DNA of 64,000 nt from an uncultured Saprospiraceae bacterium (GCA_937950315.1 CALFDU010000026.1:1-64000); one strand, 5' to 3'; shown: positions 8,469 to 17,963, counted from the stretch's first letter. The notes: generated by a model from the sequence alone, not told the origin. Numbers and translations are program-made.

Positions 8469-9473
8469 TTAAGGAACTACTCTCAGTATCAAAAATTTGA
8501 CAACCCACTCAAGTCCAATAAAAATCAAACCCAAAAGAAGAAATCTACGAAACTCCTGCGAGTAACGCTTGAAGACATTGACCTCAATTTCCGTTTTCTC
8601 TAGACGATCAATCTCAGAATAAATACTCTGTAAAGCAGATTGAGAATCTGCACGATAATATCTCCCACCCGTCAATTCGGATATTTGTTTCAATAGATCT
8701 TCATCAATATTAACCCGGACCTCTTTATACAGATATTTTCCATCTCTCCGCCTGCCACTTGGCATCTGCGCAGAACCCGATGTTCCTACCCCAATGGTGT
8801 ATACTTTTACCCCGACCTGCTTTGCTATTTCTGCAGCCTGCATCGGATTGATATATCCTCCATTATTCACACCATCGGTTAACAAAATGACAACCTTACT
8901 TTTTGATTTACTTTCCTTTAATCTATTAACCGAAGCTGCCAAGCCCATACCGATCGCCGTCCCATCTTTCAACAATCCTACCTCAAGCTTAGAAATAAAT
9001 TCTTTAAGAATCTTATGATCTGTTGTCAATGGACATTGCGTAAAACTTTCCCCCGAAAAAACAGCAAGACCCAATCGATCGTATTGCCTTTTATCTACAA
9101 ACTGATTGGCCACCAATTTCGTAACCGCCAACCTATCTGGATTAAAATCCCTAGCCAGCATACTACTCGACAAATCCATCGCAAGCATTATATCTATCCC
9201 CTCAGCCTTCACTTCTTCTTCCTTCAAGGTCAACTGAGGTTTTGCCAGCGCTGTAATAAATGCAGCAATCGCCAGCCATCTTAATATCGGCAACCACTTA
9301 TATATAAACGCTTTGTAATTTCTTACCCCTTGCAACGTATTCACATTGGGAACAGAAATATTTGCGCCAATAACATTAAAGTTTTTTAGATAATGCCAAA
9401 TCATAAACGGTATGATCAGCATCAATAAGAAAAACCATGGATGTTCAAATTCAAGACTAGTCAGCCAATCCAT
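8469..9473 (-). CDS. batA: BatA, von Willebrand factor A membrane protein
   Basis: A 334-residue VWA protein. It has an N-terminal hairpin of two membrane segments (about 13-28 and 60-78), a VWA domain from about 90 to 280 with an intact MIDAS motif DLSSS (Asp100, Ser102, Ser104) and a second acidic motif LLTDGVNNGG, and a C-terminal helix (about 312-332). This is the BatA architecture of the Bacteroides aerotolerance operon. Its start overlaps the previous gene by 17 bases. batB, batC, batD and batE do not follow; a DUF2279 gene does. Confidence 0.88.
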   Translation of the reverse strand: MDWLTSLEFEHPWFFLLMLIIPFMIWHYLKNFNVIGANISVPNVNTLQGVRNYKAFIYKWLPILRWLAIAAFITALAKPQLTLKEEEVKAEGIDIMLAMDLSSSMLARDFNPDRLAVTKLVANQFVDKRQYDRLGLAVFSGESFTQCPLTTDHKILKEFISKLEVGLLKDGTAIGMGLAASVNRLKESKSKSKVVILLTDGVNNGGYINPMQAAEIAKQVGVKVYTIGVGTSGSAQMPSGRRRDGKYLYKEVRVNIDEDLLKQISELTGGRYYRADSQSALQSIYSEIDRLEKTEIEVNVFKRYSQEFRRFLLLGLIFIGLEWVVKFLILRVVP

Positions 9474-10491
9474 TGTTCTCTTCTTTTTTAATCAACAATG
9501 TGTCTTTCACAAACGACCTAGCCTTATCCATAAATTCTTGATGGATCGATTCTTCCGGTTTCGCTTTCGCAAATTTCACCATATCTGCAATCTGCAAAAT
9601 CATATTTAAATTACTCGTATGCTTTTCATCAAAATCAACTTTTTTCAAGGATCGATTGATCTCTCCCGTCGTCGACTCCAATGCCTGAATGCCAAATCTA
9701 TTTTCCAAATACTCTCTGATCGTATAGGTCAATTCCGTTTGATACTCCTTTACCTTTCCTTGCTGCCACAACTTCTTACTGTCCAGTTCATCCAATCGTT
9801 CATACGCAATTTCGTGCGATGGCCTGATCACAATAACCTCTTCAACAGGTTCTAATTCTTTATTACGCTTGCGCAAAAGCAAATACAACAACAACCCTAT
9901 TCCCAAAAGGACCAACAACACATACACCAACCACATATAATCTCTCCAACTTTTTTCTTCAGGAATGATCGGCAATATCGGAGCAATCATCTGTGTCGAA
10001 TCCGGAATAATCAAATCTGTAGGCGGTTTCACAATAAGACTACTCTCTTCAAGTGGCAAAACATTGATCTGGTTCCCACCCACTGTATCCAAGGACACTA
10101 CTACATTAGGTATATCAAATTGCCCGATATCCCAAGCAATAAAACGAGAGATATTGGTATGAACATACTGCCCATTCGCCTGCTTCTGAAATTTATCAGG
10201 ACCAAGAATTACTGGTTGCTCTATATTGAGATCCAAAAAATCAAATTCCGCATTGGTCTTTAAATCAATACTATCATTCACATAAAAAGAAACAACAGGT
10301 TTGATCTCGCTAAAAGGAGAAAGACTATAACTGGTGACCCAAGATGGATCAGGCGTTACAACCATTATCTTTAGATCATTCAGTTCGCCAATTCCCACCG
10401 TATCCTTTTCAACAGTAACACTAATCGACACCTGCGCTTGCAAAGTCAAACACAGAAAAAGAAATAATATGTTCGTTAGAAAGATTCTCAA
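9457..10491 (-). CDS. Bat operon membrane protein (gene between DUF58 and batA)
   Basis: A 344-residue protein with a signal peptide (residues 1-20, ending LTLQAQ), a periplasmic beta-sandwich-like region (about 22-165), one membrane helix (about 188-207) and a cytoplasmic helical tail with YERLDELDSKKLWQQG and YTIREYLENRFG. This layout and position match the unnamed gene lying between the DUF58 and batA genes in Bacteroidota Bat operons. The start must be TTG: the initiator at 10491 overlaps the preceding TGA as TTGA, and no ATG/GTG gives an intact signal peptide. It overlaps batA by 17 bases. Confidence 0.78.
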   Translation of the reverse strand: MRIFLTNILFLFLCLTLQAQVSISVTVEKDTVGIGELNDLKIMVVTPDPSWVTSYSLSPFSEIKPVVSFYVNDSIDLKTNAEFDFLDLNIEQPVILGPDKFQKQANGQYVHTNISRFIAWDIGQFDIPNVVVSLDTVGGNQINVLPLEESSLIVKPPTDLIIPDSTQMIAPILPIIPEEKSWRDYMWLVYVLLVLLGIGLLLYLLLRKRNKELEPVEEVIVIRPSHEIAYERLDELDSKKLWQQGKVKEYQTELTYTIREYLENRFGIQALESTTGEINRSLKKVDFDEKHTSNLNMILQIADMVKFAKAKPEESIHQEFMDKARSFVKDTLLIKKEENNGLAD

Positions 10492-11357
10492 TTGGCCCGT
10501 CTCTTAAAAAATTTCAAAAGCTTTTTCACATAGTCTTCGCCAGTAGCAATGCTTAGATGATCTGATTTGTATCTATTAAAAATCGTATTGTAATATTGAT
10601 AATTGGCATCATACCAATCCTCATACTCTTCTCGCACTTTCCTACTTGAGGTATCTAGAAAAACCAATTCGCCTGTCTCCGGATCCACGGACCGCAACAT
10701 CCCTACATTCGGCATGTAAGTCTCTCGTTCATCATAAATATGCATCCCGACTATGTCGTGACGCTTGGATGCAATCGATAGCGCTGTTTCATAATCTTGG
10801 ACCATGAAATCAGACAGTATAAAAGTGATCGCTTTCTTTTTCTGAACATTGTTTAGATATTCCAATGCAATGGCTAAGTCAGTACCCTTACTCTCAGGTT
10901 CATGGTAAAGAATCTCTCTGATGATTCTCAAGATGTGCGACCGTCCTTTCTTGGGCGGTATATATTTTTCCACCTTGTCTGAAAAAAGAATCGCACCTAC
11001 CTTATCATTATTGATACTAGCAGAAAAAGCAATCACTGCTGCCAGCTCCGTAATGATTTCATTTTTAAATTGTGTCTGTGTCCCAAAAATGGAAGACCGA
11101 CTGATATCAATCAACAACATCACCGTCAACTCCCTCTCTTCTTCAAAAACTTTTATATGGGCATTACCAGATCTCGCAGTAACATTCCAATCAATATTTC
11201 TTACATCGTCTCCATAGTGATAATCTCGCACTTCAGAAAAAGACATACCTCTACCCTTGAAGGCACTTTGGTACTCCCCAGAAAATATTTGTTTGGAAAT
11301 AGATCGAGTTTTTATCTCAACCTTCCGCACTTTCTTTAGAATGTCTGATGCATCCAT
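10488..11357 (-). CDS. DUF58 domain protein of the MoxR/Bat operon
   Basis: A 289-residue cytoplasmic protein with the DUF58 signature: SEVRDYHYGDDVRNIDWNVT near residues 41-60, then a VWA-like fold with a MIDAS-like DISRSS motif and ILSDFMV further on. DUF58 proteins are usually encoded after a MoxR ATPase and are thought to act as its VWA partner. Its ATG overlaps the moxR stop by one base (TAATG) and its TGA overlaps the next start by four, so expression is tightly coupled. Confidence 0.88.
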   Translation of the reverse strand: MDASDILKKVRKVEIKTRSISKQIFSGEYQSAFKGRGMSFSEVRDYHYGDDVRNIDWNVTARSGNAHIKVFEEERELTVMLLIDISRSSIFGTQTQFKNEIITELAAVIAFSASINNDKVGAILFSDKVEKYIPPKKGRSHILRIIREILYHEPESKGTDLAIALEYLNNVQKKKAITFILSDFMVQDYETALSIASKRHDIVGMHIYDERETYMPNVGMLRSVDPETGELVFLDTSSRKVREEYEDWYDANYQYYNTIFNRYKSDHLSIATGEDYVKKLLKFFKRRAN

Positions 11358-12355
11358 TAAGGCACTTCTACTTTAGAAATAATTCTTGAAATAATCTCCT
11401 CCTGACTGATGTTCTCGGCTTCCGCTTCATAAGTGATTCCAATTCTGTGTCTCAACACATCTTCACACACATTTCTCACATCATCAGGAATCACATAACC
11501 CCTTCTATTGATAAACGCATAGGCCTTTGATGCCAATGCCAAGTTGATACTCGCTCTTGGAGATCCACCATAATTCACCAACGGCTTCAATTCCTCCAAA
11601 CCATAGTTCTCTGGATTCCTCGTAGCAAACACGATATCCAAAATATAGTTGGTAATCTTATCATCCATATAGATCTTTTTCACCAACTCTCTCGCCTTGA
11701 TGATTTTTGCCGGTGTTACGACAGAAGAAATCTCCTGTGTCGTCTCCCCAGAAATCGTTTTATGGATAATTGATCTTTCTTCGTCTTTCGTGGGATACCC
11801 AATTTTTACCTTCAACATAAATCTATCTACCTGTGCTTCCGGCAATGGATAGGTTCCTTCTTGTTCTATTGGATTTTGTGTTGCCAAAACCAAGAATGGT
11901 TCTTCCAGCTTATAACTCTCTTTACCAATCGTCACTTGTTTTTCTTGCATGGCTTCCAGTAAAGCCGACTGAACTTTGGCTGGAGCTCTGTTGATCTCAT
12001 CCGCGAGAATGAAATTTGCAAAAATAGGTCCCTTCCTCACATTGAAATCATTGGTACCCATATTATAAATCATGGTACCGACAATATCCGCAGGTAATAA
12101 ATCGGGTGTAAATTGTATTCTACTAAACTTTGCATCAATGGCCGATGAAAGTGTTTTGATAGATAAAGTTTTTGCCAACCCAGGAAGTCCTTCAAGCAAT
12201 ACGTGACCCTTCGCCAACAATCCCAAAAGCAATCGTTCCAACATATATTCCTGCCCCACAATGACCTTTGACGTGGCAACCTTTAAATCTTCCAAAAAAG
12301 CACTATCAATTAAAATCTGCTGATTTAATGCTTCTATGTCTATTCCTGCTTGCAT
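11357..12355 (-). CDS. moxR: MoxR family AAA+ ATPase
   Basis: A 332-residue AAA+ ATPase from the ATG at 12355 (a GTG at 12391 would add 12 residues). Walker A is EGLPGLAKT (55-63), Walker B FILADE with INRAPAKVQSALLEAMQE after it, and a sensor/arginine region LATQNPIEQEGTYPLPEAQVDRF. MoxR ATPases act as chaperones for assembly of complexes together with VWA proteins. It heads the chain moxR-DUF58-ORF3-batA, joined by overlaps of 1, 4 and 17 bases. The protein has no membrane segment. Confidence 0.9.
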   Translation of the reverse strand: MQAGIDIEALNQQILIDSAFLEDLKVATSKVIVGQEYMLERLLLGLLAKGHVLLEGLPGLAKTLSIKTLSSAIDAKFSRIQFTPDLLPADIVGTMIYNMGTNDFNVRKGPIFANFILADEINRAPAKVQSALLEAMQEKQVTIGKESYKLEEPFLVLATQNPIEQEGTYPLPEAQVDRFMLKVKIGYPTKDEERSIIHKTISGETTQEISSVVTPAKIIKARELVKKIYMDDKITNYILDIVFATRNPENYGLEELKPLVNYGGSPRASINLALASKAYAFINRRGYVIPDDVRNVCEDVLRHRIGITYEAEAENISQEEIISRIISKVEVP

Positions 12356-12432
12356 ATCTATATTTTTTTCGTCAAACACCCTGTTTTCCACACGGTTAAA
12401 TGACTATTTACATGAGTAAATGATTTATTCTG

Positions 12433-12461
12433 CAAAAATAAAAAGGCAGGCCAATATTCAA
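12433..12461 (-). promoter_or_regulatory. Candidate promoter of the moxR/bat operon
   Basis: On the minus strand a TATTTTTG box (12440-12433) fits the Bacteroidota -7 consensus TAnnTTTG exactly, with TTG at 12461-12459 as the -33 element and an 18-base spacer. The predicted transcript would start near 12429, about 74 bases before the ATG at 12355. Assigned by consensus match and position. Confidence 0.45.
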
Positions 12462-12637
12462 TGAAATTTGGTCAAAAGGAAGTCATCTATCGACTAATTA
12501 AGCCCTAAAACAGCTCGCTCTTTTCTTTATTTTACAAAATGAGTATTTTTGAAGACAATCTGCAAAACTTAGTCAACCGAATAATAATTACTTAGATGAT
12601 ATTTGATAGAAATACAACTTCATATAGAAATTTCAAC

Positions 12638-13312
12638 ATGAAACATCTACTCGCCGTAATTATCATTCTTTCTAGTTTCACTTTTTCCAATTCTCAGATT
12701 TTAGTTGGCCAAAGTGATGTTACCCAAAGTAGCTCCAATGGCAGTGAGGAAAGATATCAAGACTTACCTTACTTTGCTCGCAAAAACATCGCAGTAGAAA
12801 ATCTCAACATGTTGAAGGAAGGCACCCTCATTGTACGCCTGGTCTCTTTCCAAGAAAAAATAAATCTATTGGAAAAAGCAGGAAAAATGGAACAAGCTGA
12901 AGAACTTAAATTCGAATCGGACGGAATCAACAAATGGTTTGTTAATGAATTCAACAACAACTACAATTTTTCTGATGTTGTATTTTGTTATGGCCTCGAT
13001 CTAAAAGAATATCTAGAAGGAAACAAAAAAAATGTTTTCTTAAATGATCAATTGGAAATAGATCAAAACATTTCAGTAAAGCCAGGTCCTATTTACATTT
13101 TTGCCTCACAAGCCACGGATAGCTATTATCTGTACGACAAACAGTATAGAAGAATTCCAGAACCTGCACCCCATGCCGTAAATCAAGAATGGATCAATAA
13201 TCGCAAACACCGCAGCCTGGATAGAGTCCTAGAACTATTCCGTGGAGTTAAAAAATTGGATAATTCTGTTCAATACTTCAATGAAAAATTGCACAAAATT
13301 GCATCTCTCTAG
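12638..13312 (+). CDS. Secreted hypothetical protein
   Basis: I do not recognise this protein. The frame is open from 12596 but the ATG at 12638 yields a good signal peptide (MKHLLAVIIILSSFTFSNSQ), giving 224 residues. The mature protein is charged, with a helical segment LLEKAGKMEQAEELKFESDG and a conserved-looking aromatic stretch around residues 145-175 (IYIFASQATDSYYLYDKQ). There are few Cys and no lipobox, so a periplasmic location is likely. It is divergent from moxR and its stop overlaps the convergent small lipoprotein gene by four bases. Confidence 0.65.
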   Translation: MKHLLAVIIILSSFTFSNSQILVGQSDVTQSSSNGSEERYQDLPYFARKNIAVENLNMLKEGTLIVRLVSFQEKINLLEKAGKMEQAEELKFESDGINKWFVNEFNNNYNFSDVVFCYGLDLKEYLEGNKKNVFLNDQLEIDQNISVKPGPIYIFASQATDSYYLYDKQYRRIPEPAPHAVNQEWINNRKHRSLDRVLELFRGVKKLDNSVQYFNEKLHKIASL

Positions 13313-13584
13313 TGATCGTTTCCGATGATTTTCTCAGGTGCCAATGGCCGTCTTGGCTTTAATGGAAAATCATCGTTATTATTGTTCTGTTCTTTGATCC
13401 ACTTATCAATCAAAGCGTCAACATATTTTTCTGCATTTTCGATCGCGTTCCCCTTGCACTCATCGAGCTTTTCCATTTTCATTTGCTCTACCTTGATCTG
13501 ATAGAAATGATCCACCGGAAGAATCTCCTTTTTCTTCTTACATGAAAAACATGTCACGACCAATATGAACAGTAGATATCTCAT
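13309..13584 (-). CDS. Small lipoprotein downstream of lptB (second)
   Basis: A 91-residue lipoprotein with signal [15 protein letters not shown] (lipid Cys15) followed by KKKK, a charged helical middle and a Pro-rich tail (PLKPRRPLAPEK). No family recognised. Its start overlaps the stop of the preceding small lipoprotein gene by four bases, placing it last in the chain Ig-like lipoprotein-lptB-lipoprotein-lipoprotein. Its 3' end overlaps the convergent gene by four bases. Function unknown. Confidence 0.68.
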   Translation of the reverse strand: MRYLLFILVVTCFSCKKKKEILPVDHFYQIKVEQMKMEKLDECKGNAIENAEKYVDALIDKWIKEQNNNNDDFPLKPRRPLAPEKIIGNDH

Positions 13585-13841
13585 TGCTCTTTTGCTGGAT
13601 CAATAAGGCCTTTGATTCCTTCAATGCGCAATTGCTTGATAGAATCAATCGCCTGATTATAGTGAATTTTATACATGCTGTCGCAAATGGTTTTAAAACT
13701 TTTGTCCAATGTATCCTTGTGAGATCTAAACAAGGAATCTGCTGTTTTTTTATTGACTTCTATCGCTTCCAAAGCAGCATAATCCCCACAAGAACTGATC
13801 AGTATCGCGAATAATATGATCGCAGAAAATTTAATCCTCAT
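13581..13841 (-). CDS. Small lipoprotein downstream of lptB (first)
   Basis: An 86-residue lipoprotein with signal [18 protein letters not shown] (lipid Cys18) and a short acidic-basic helical mature part ([19 protein letters not shown] and later [11 protein letters not shown]) suggestive of a coiled coil. Not recognised. Its ATG lies inside the end of lptB (11-base overlap) and its stop overlaps the next gene by four bases, so its translation is coupled to LptB. It may assist envelope biogenesis; that is inference from linkage only. Confidence 0.7.
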   Translation of the reverse strand: MRIKFSAIILFAILISSCGDYAALEAIEVNKKTADSLFRSHKDTLDKSFKTICDSMYKIHYNQAIDSIKQLRIEGIKGLIDPAKEQ

Positions 13842-14574
13842 TGGGCTGTACTTTTTTTAACTCAAAATTCTTACCCAAATATACCTTCCTCACAATCTCA
13901 TCATTCGCCAATTCTTCCGCTGTACCACTCTTTAATATATTTCCTTCAAACATCAAGTAGGCTCGCTCTGTAATAGATAAGGTTTCTTGAACATTATGAT
14001 CCGTTATCAAAATCCCAATGTTCTTCGTTTTCAACTTCGCTACAATGGCCTGAATATCCTCCACTGCAATCGGGTCAATCCCAGCAAATGGCTCATCCAA
14101 CAAAATAAATTTAGGATCACTCGCCAAGGATCTAGCAATCTCCGTACGTCTTCGCTCACCACCAGACAATGAATCCCCAACATTCTTTCTCACCTTCTCC
14201 AATCCAAATTCAGCTATCAATTCTTCCAACTTATGCTTTTGCTCTTCTTTAGATTTATTGCTCATCTCAAGTACCGCAGCAATGTTATCTTCAACACTCA
14301 ACTTTCTAAATATCGATGCTTCCTGCGGCAAATACCCAACACCCTTCTGCGCTCTTTTATACATTGGCAGATCCGTTATATTCTCTCCATCAAGCAAAAC
14401 TTCACCACTAAATGGCTGCACAAAGCCAACCATCATATAAAACGTAGTCGTCTTACCCGCACCATTAGGCCCCAATAGCCCAACAATCTCTCCTTGATCA
14501 ACCTGTATAGTAACGCCCTTGACAACCTCGCGCATTCCATATTTTTTAACCAATGTATTTGACTCTAATCTCAT
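13831..14574 (-). CDS. lptB: LptB, LPS export ATP-binding protein
   Basis: An ABC-transporter ATPase of 247 residues from the ATG at 14574, which overlaps the upstream stop as TAATG; upstream in-frame starts would make an unusual extension. It has Walker A GPNGAGKT (35-42), Q-loop Gln84 in [12 protein letters not shown], signature LSGGE (136-140) and Walker B FILLDE (156-161) followed by [10 protein letters not shown], the sequence typical of LptB. LptB powers LptFG in moving lipopolysaccharide from the inner membrane to the periplasmic bridge. lptF, lptG, lptA and lptC are not in the window. Confidence 0.95.
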   Translation of the reverse strand: MRLESNTLVKKYGMREVVKGVTIQVDQGEIVGLLGPNGAGKTTTFYMMVGFVQPFSGEVLLDGENITDLPMYKRAQKGVGYLPQEASIFRKLSVEDNIAAVLEMSNKSKEEQKHKLEELIAEFGLEKVRKNVGDSLSGGERRRTEIARSLASDPKFILLDEPFAGIDPIAVEDIQAIVAKLKTKNIGILITDHNVQETLSITERAYLMFEGNILKSGTAEELANDEIVRKVYLGKNFELKKVQPNED

Positions 14575-16163
14575 TAAAATTCGTTTACAATATTGATCGA
14601 AGTTTCTAAATCCCACCCCTGCCGCAATTCCTCAAGTCTGAATGTCCGTATGCGTTCTGAAGACAATTTTTTACTCATATTCCCACTATCCCAATATCCA
14701 TTTCCATCCAAATCCTCCGTCACTTTCAAGAAATAATCTCCACCCGGTATTCTATTAAACACCAACACACTATCCTTCAGCATATGTCTACTACCTATTA
14801 ACTTATCCTTATCATCCAGCAGATCATAAATATAATATTTAGTCGTATCTACATTCTGAATTAGAATCTTAATATTACCCAAAATATCATCAGAAGTACC
14901 TTCCATATCAACATAAGTACTATCAATCGTCCCTCCGTGCATATCCGTAACAAAGTTTGGCAATAGCCTCAACTCATAGATTCCCGTATCCACCACCTTT
15001 CCAATCAACTTAACCACTCTTCCATCTACCGTATCGAGGCTAGCTGCATATTGTGTCAAACTATCAACTTGGATATACTTCGTCGGATCGCAAGATGCAA
15101 TCGGTTTATTAAATTCCAACGAAAGCGTATCGCCTGGAAACAAACCAAACATGCTCTTGCAGTTTTTGCAAATCAACTTAGAAGCCGCTTTCTTTTTTTC
15201 TATATTCTTTATCTTAAATGTATCTATCTCTCCCTCCCAAGCAGCATAAAACTCAAAACTATCTCGCTCCGTTTCATACCAAATCAAGCAACTATCCTCA
15301 ACCAATTCATATTCCAATTTCACATCTCCGAAGGCATCAGCTTCAATCGCAATCCCTCTCGGTGCCCCTGTAAAATTCAACACCGCCTTTTCTTTTTTCT
15401 TCTGTTGTAAATTTATTACCACAGGCACCTCTCTTTCATCAAACAAAAAAAGATTGATCATCTGAGCTGAGGTATCAGGTAATATGATGGTCGTATCCAA
15501 AAATGCTATCGATTCCGTTTCTTGATCATAAGTCAAGCTCAAATTTCCATCCATTAATGCAAATACTTGAAAGGTATCTGACTTGATATTCTTAATCGTA
15601 AATCTCCCAGAGTCATCCGTCTTTGCAAAATAAAAAGGCTTCTCTGTTTGAAAAGCCGTATCTGAAAGATTGTCATACAACATCACCAAAGTCTCAGCCG
15701 CTGGTTCGCCACTCGCCGCATCAACTACATTTCCACTCACCGTCAATGAATCAATAATGTCCCCTGTCGAAAAAACAAACGTAAAGTTTTCCAACGCATT
15801 CCCCGCTGTATAATCTTTAATAGACTCTCCAAAATTTATCTGATACGTTGCCTCTTCCCTCAATGCCTCACTTTCAGGAAACTCAATCACCAACCGCTTC
15901 CCCCGTACCGTATATTTAAGATAATCGACAAATGGAGGAGATATTACTATCTGCTGCGTTGCATTACTCAAACTGATAAATTCATCAAATTCAAGAATGA
16001 TTTCACGATCACTAAATCGAGTCTGATAATTGGGTGTAGATCCTTCCGAAACCATAACTGGTGGATCTTCATCATCTGGCCCACCATTAGGATTGGCAGG
16101 TCGTGCACATGATACAAGTAGCACCGAAAAACTTGCCATGAACAAGTAATGAAACCATCGCAT
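14574..16163 (-). CDS. Ig-like (Big_5) domain lipoprotein
   Basis: A lipoprotein of 529 residues from the ATG at 16163, giving [19 protein letters not shown] with lipid Cys19 (a GTG at 16181 would add six residues). The start of the mature protein ([12 protein letters not shown]) and the following domain (about 35-130: [37 protein letters not shown]) match the bacterial Ig-like Big_5 fold, followed by a carboxypeptidase-regulatory-like domain ([15 protein letters not shown]) and further beta-rich domains. Such proteins are common, uncharacterised outer-membrane lipoproteins in Bacteroidota. Its stop overlaps the lptB start by one base. Confidence 0.78.
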   Translation of the reverse strand: MRWFHYLFMASFSVLLVSCARPANPNGGPDDEDPPVMVSEGSTPNYQTRFSDREIILEFDEFISLSNATQQIVISPPFVDYLKYTVRGKRLVIEFPESEALREEATYQINFGESIKDYTAGNALENFTFVFSTGDIIDSLTVSGNVVDAASGEPAAETLVMLYDNLSDTAFQTEKPFYFAKTDDSGRFTIKNIKSDTFQVFALMDGNLSLTYDQETESIAFLDTTIILPDTSAQMINLFLFDEREVPVVINLQQKKKEKAVLNFTGAPRGIAIEADAFGDVKLEYELVEDSCLIWYETERDSFEFYAAWEGEIDTFKIKNIEKKKAASKLICKNCKSMFGLFPGDTLSLEFNKPIASCDPTKYIQVDSLTQYAASLDTVDGRVVKLIGKVVDTGIYELRLLPNFVTDMHGGTIDSTYVDMEGTSDDILGNIKILIQNVDTTKYYIYDLLDDKDKLIGSRHMLKDSVLVFNRIPGGDYFLKVTEDLDGNGYWDSGNMSKKLSSERIRTFRLEELRQGWDLETSINIVNEF

Positions 16164-16451
16164 CTGACTTTGTCTCTTCACATTTGTAAAATTAAGAAGA
16201 AAGGGCTAACAATGCAGTCTAACATAGACAATTTACCTAGCCATCCCTCAATACGGTTAAAAACGCCTGTAAAATCTAAATGTTTTATGATTTCACTCTC
16301 CTCAACATCAATTTTTCCATCTAAAGCACAAAATCATCCAATTAAAAGCTAAATCACCCCAATTAAAAAGAACAAATAATGGACTCTATTATACAACGTT
16401 AACCTAAAAAATAAATAGATGAGATGAAGAAGGTGCATACGATATAACGGG
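16164..16451. other. Intergenic space before a weak small ORF
   Basis: This space holds the leader region of the minus-strand Ig-like lipoprotein operon and then AT-rich sequence. I see no RNA gene or strong hairpin. A short repeated string CCAATTAAAA occurs twice near 16336 and 16360. If the following small ORF is not real, the empty stretch extends to 16733. Confidence 0.4.
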
Positions 16452-16730
16452 ATGGAAAAATCGGATATCAGGATCTCTGATAATAGACAAAATCGAATCA
16501 AATTTGAAATGGAAGATTTTTCTCAAACCAAGCTACACTTCTATCTTAATAGAAATGAAATTACCCACATCCATTTATTTCGCCTCTATGACTTTCAACC
16601 AAACGGCGTCGAGATAATCTCAACAAAAAAGAAATGTTTTCACCATCGAAAATCCAAAAAACATAAAGTAATTCATTTAACAGAAAATGAAGTCAATTTC
16701 AAAATAAATACAATACAATTTTACTCTTGA
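16452..16730 (+). CDS. Small hypothetical protein, doubtful
   Basis: A 92-codon frame with ATG start that ends three bases before the convergent serpin gene. The translation is polar, rich in Lys, Asn, His and Ile, with alternating patterns suggestive of beta strands (KLHFYLNRNEITHIHLFRL) and a basic cluster KKKCFHHRKSKKHK. No signal peptide, no recognised family. It fills an otherwise empty gap without conflicting with another gene, which is its main support. Confidence 0.35.
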   Translation: MEKSDIRISDNRQNRIKFEMEDFSQTKLHFYLNRNEITHIHLFRLYDFQPNGVEIISTKKKCFHHRKSKKHKVIHLTENEVNFKINTIQFYS

Positions 16731-16733
16731 AAT

Positions 16734-17963
16734 TTACTCCAAGGGATTGCCAACTTTACCTATAAAAATTGGAACCTTAGTGGCTACATGTCTAACAACA
16801 AAGACAAATGGCTTATCGAAAAACAAAGTTGGTGGTACTGACTCTACCCCAACACCCACAGTGGTTACTGCCGCACCTTCAATACCTCTTTCGTCTACTT
16901 TTATCATCACATCATGAAGTACTCTTGTTAGATATTCATTTCCGGCAAAGTTCCCCATTCCGCTCAGATCGGCACTTTCAAAAGTATTGGTCATGCCTCT
17001 CTCAATGAGAATATCCTTCATATTCATTGAAGTCGCCAATTCAAATTTTGGTAAATACAATTGAATTCTTCCTTCCTGCAAGCTGTTGTAAATGTCATTA
17101 TACATAGCAAGATCAAATCCATCCACAAAATCATTGATGTCAGAGGATTCATTGCTTTGGATAAAACTAACCGCATAATCCCCATCCTTCACCGGCAGAT
17201 CAACCACCGAGAACTCTTCACCAATATAAAAAAGACGAATGTCATCGGATGACATCATTGGAACTTCAATCTGGGTACCATCTATTTTTGTAAATGGTCG
17301 AGGACTGGTAGCATAAGGCTCAAATCCCTTTCCCCAATCCGCTGTAAAAACCAGCGCGTTTATCAAAAAGATGGCTTCGTCTGCAGCTATTTGATCCAAA
17401 ACTTTTTCAATGCGACCCTCGGTCGCTTCAGACACCCAATCATTTATAACATCAACTGCAGCCGGATCACTAAAATCTTCTTCAACAAATGAAGCCGAAT
17501 AAAAATTGGCTATATCGGAAGTGTATTTTTCATCTGGTGTGAAAAATGTAGGAAAGTAATAAACCTTATTTTGACTGTTGAAATTTGTGTTTTCACCCAT
17601 TGGATGCAAAAGCCCCGCAAGCTCCTGATAATGGTTTGCCAGACCATCAGGATAAAAGTCACCAACATCAAGCGCTGTCCTAAACTCTTCCAATGTCTCA
17701 GATTTAGCTCCATGCATGGTCATGTAAAGTGCGGATTGCAAAGAATAAGGGGAAATCAAAACATTTTCCTCCTCCGTCGCTACCACATCTTGAAACATAC
17801 TCAATCCATATCCAATACTCATCGATTGATAATCTTCAATGCTTCCTTGCTCGATAATGGAAGGAAGAACTGGATCTTCTACAACAGGATCATCACTGAT
17901 GTTTCTATTACAACTTATTAAACAAAAAGTCGTTACCGCAAGAAATAATGGAAGATATTTCAT
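16734..17963 (-). CDS. Serpin (serine protease inhibitor), lipoprotein
   Basis: A 409-residue serpin with a lipoprotein signal (lipobox LISC, Cys18), so probably anchored on the outer membrane. The serpin core is complete: NFNSQNKVYYFPTF, INDWVSEATEGRI, IFLINALVFTADW, and the C-terminal PFVFVVRH...PIFIGKVGNP. The hinge ERGIEGAAVTTVGVG (358-372) is small-residue rich, as needed for an inhibitory serpin. Aligned with alpha-1-antitrypsin by the following S-x-P-P, the predicted scissile bond is Glu374-Ser375, an unusual P1. Known serpins trap target proteases covalently. It is transcribed alone, after xerD. Confidence 0.93.
   Translation of the reverse strand: MKYLPLFLAVTTFCLISCNRNISDDPVVEDPVLPSIIEQGSIEDYQSMSIGYGLSMFQDVVATEEENVLISPYSLQSALYMTMHGAKSETLEEFRTALDVGDFYPDGLANHYQELAGLLHPMGENTNFNSQNKVYYFPTFFTPDEKYTSDIANFYSASFVEEDFSDPAAVDVINDWVSEATEGRIEKVLDQIAADEAIFLINALVFTADWGKGFEPYATSPRPFTKIDGTQIEVPMMSSDDIRLFYIGEEFSVVDLPVKDGDYAVSFIQSNESSDINDFVDGFDLAMYNDIYNSLQEGRIQLYLPKFELATSMNMKDILIERGMTNTFESADLSGMGNFAGNEYLTRVLHDVMIKVDERGIEGAAVTTVGVGVESVPPTLFFDKPFVFVVRHVATKVPIFIGKVGNPLE

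Noticed and set aside
15051-15410. 119-codon plus-strand frame inside the Ig-like lipoprotein gene
   Set aside because: Antisense shadow of a clear coding frame.
16452-16730. Confident gene call
   Set aside because: No signal, domain or promoter; kept only as a low-confidence entry because it fills a gap without conflict.
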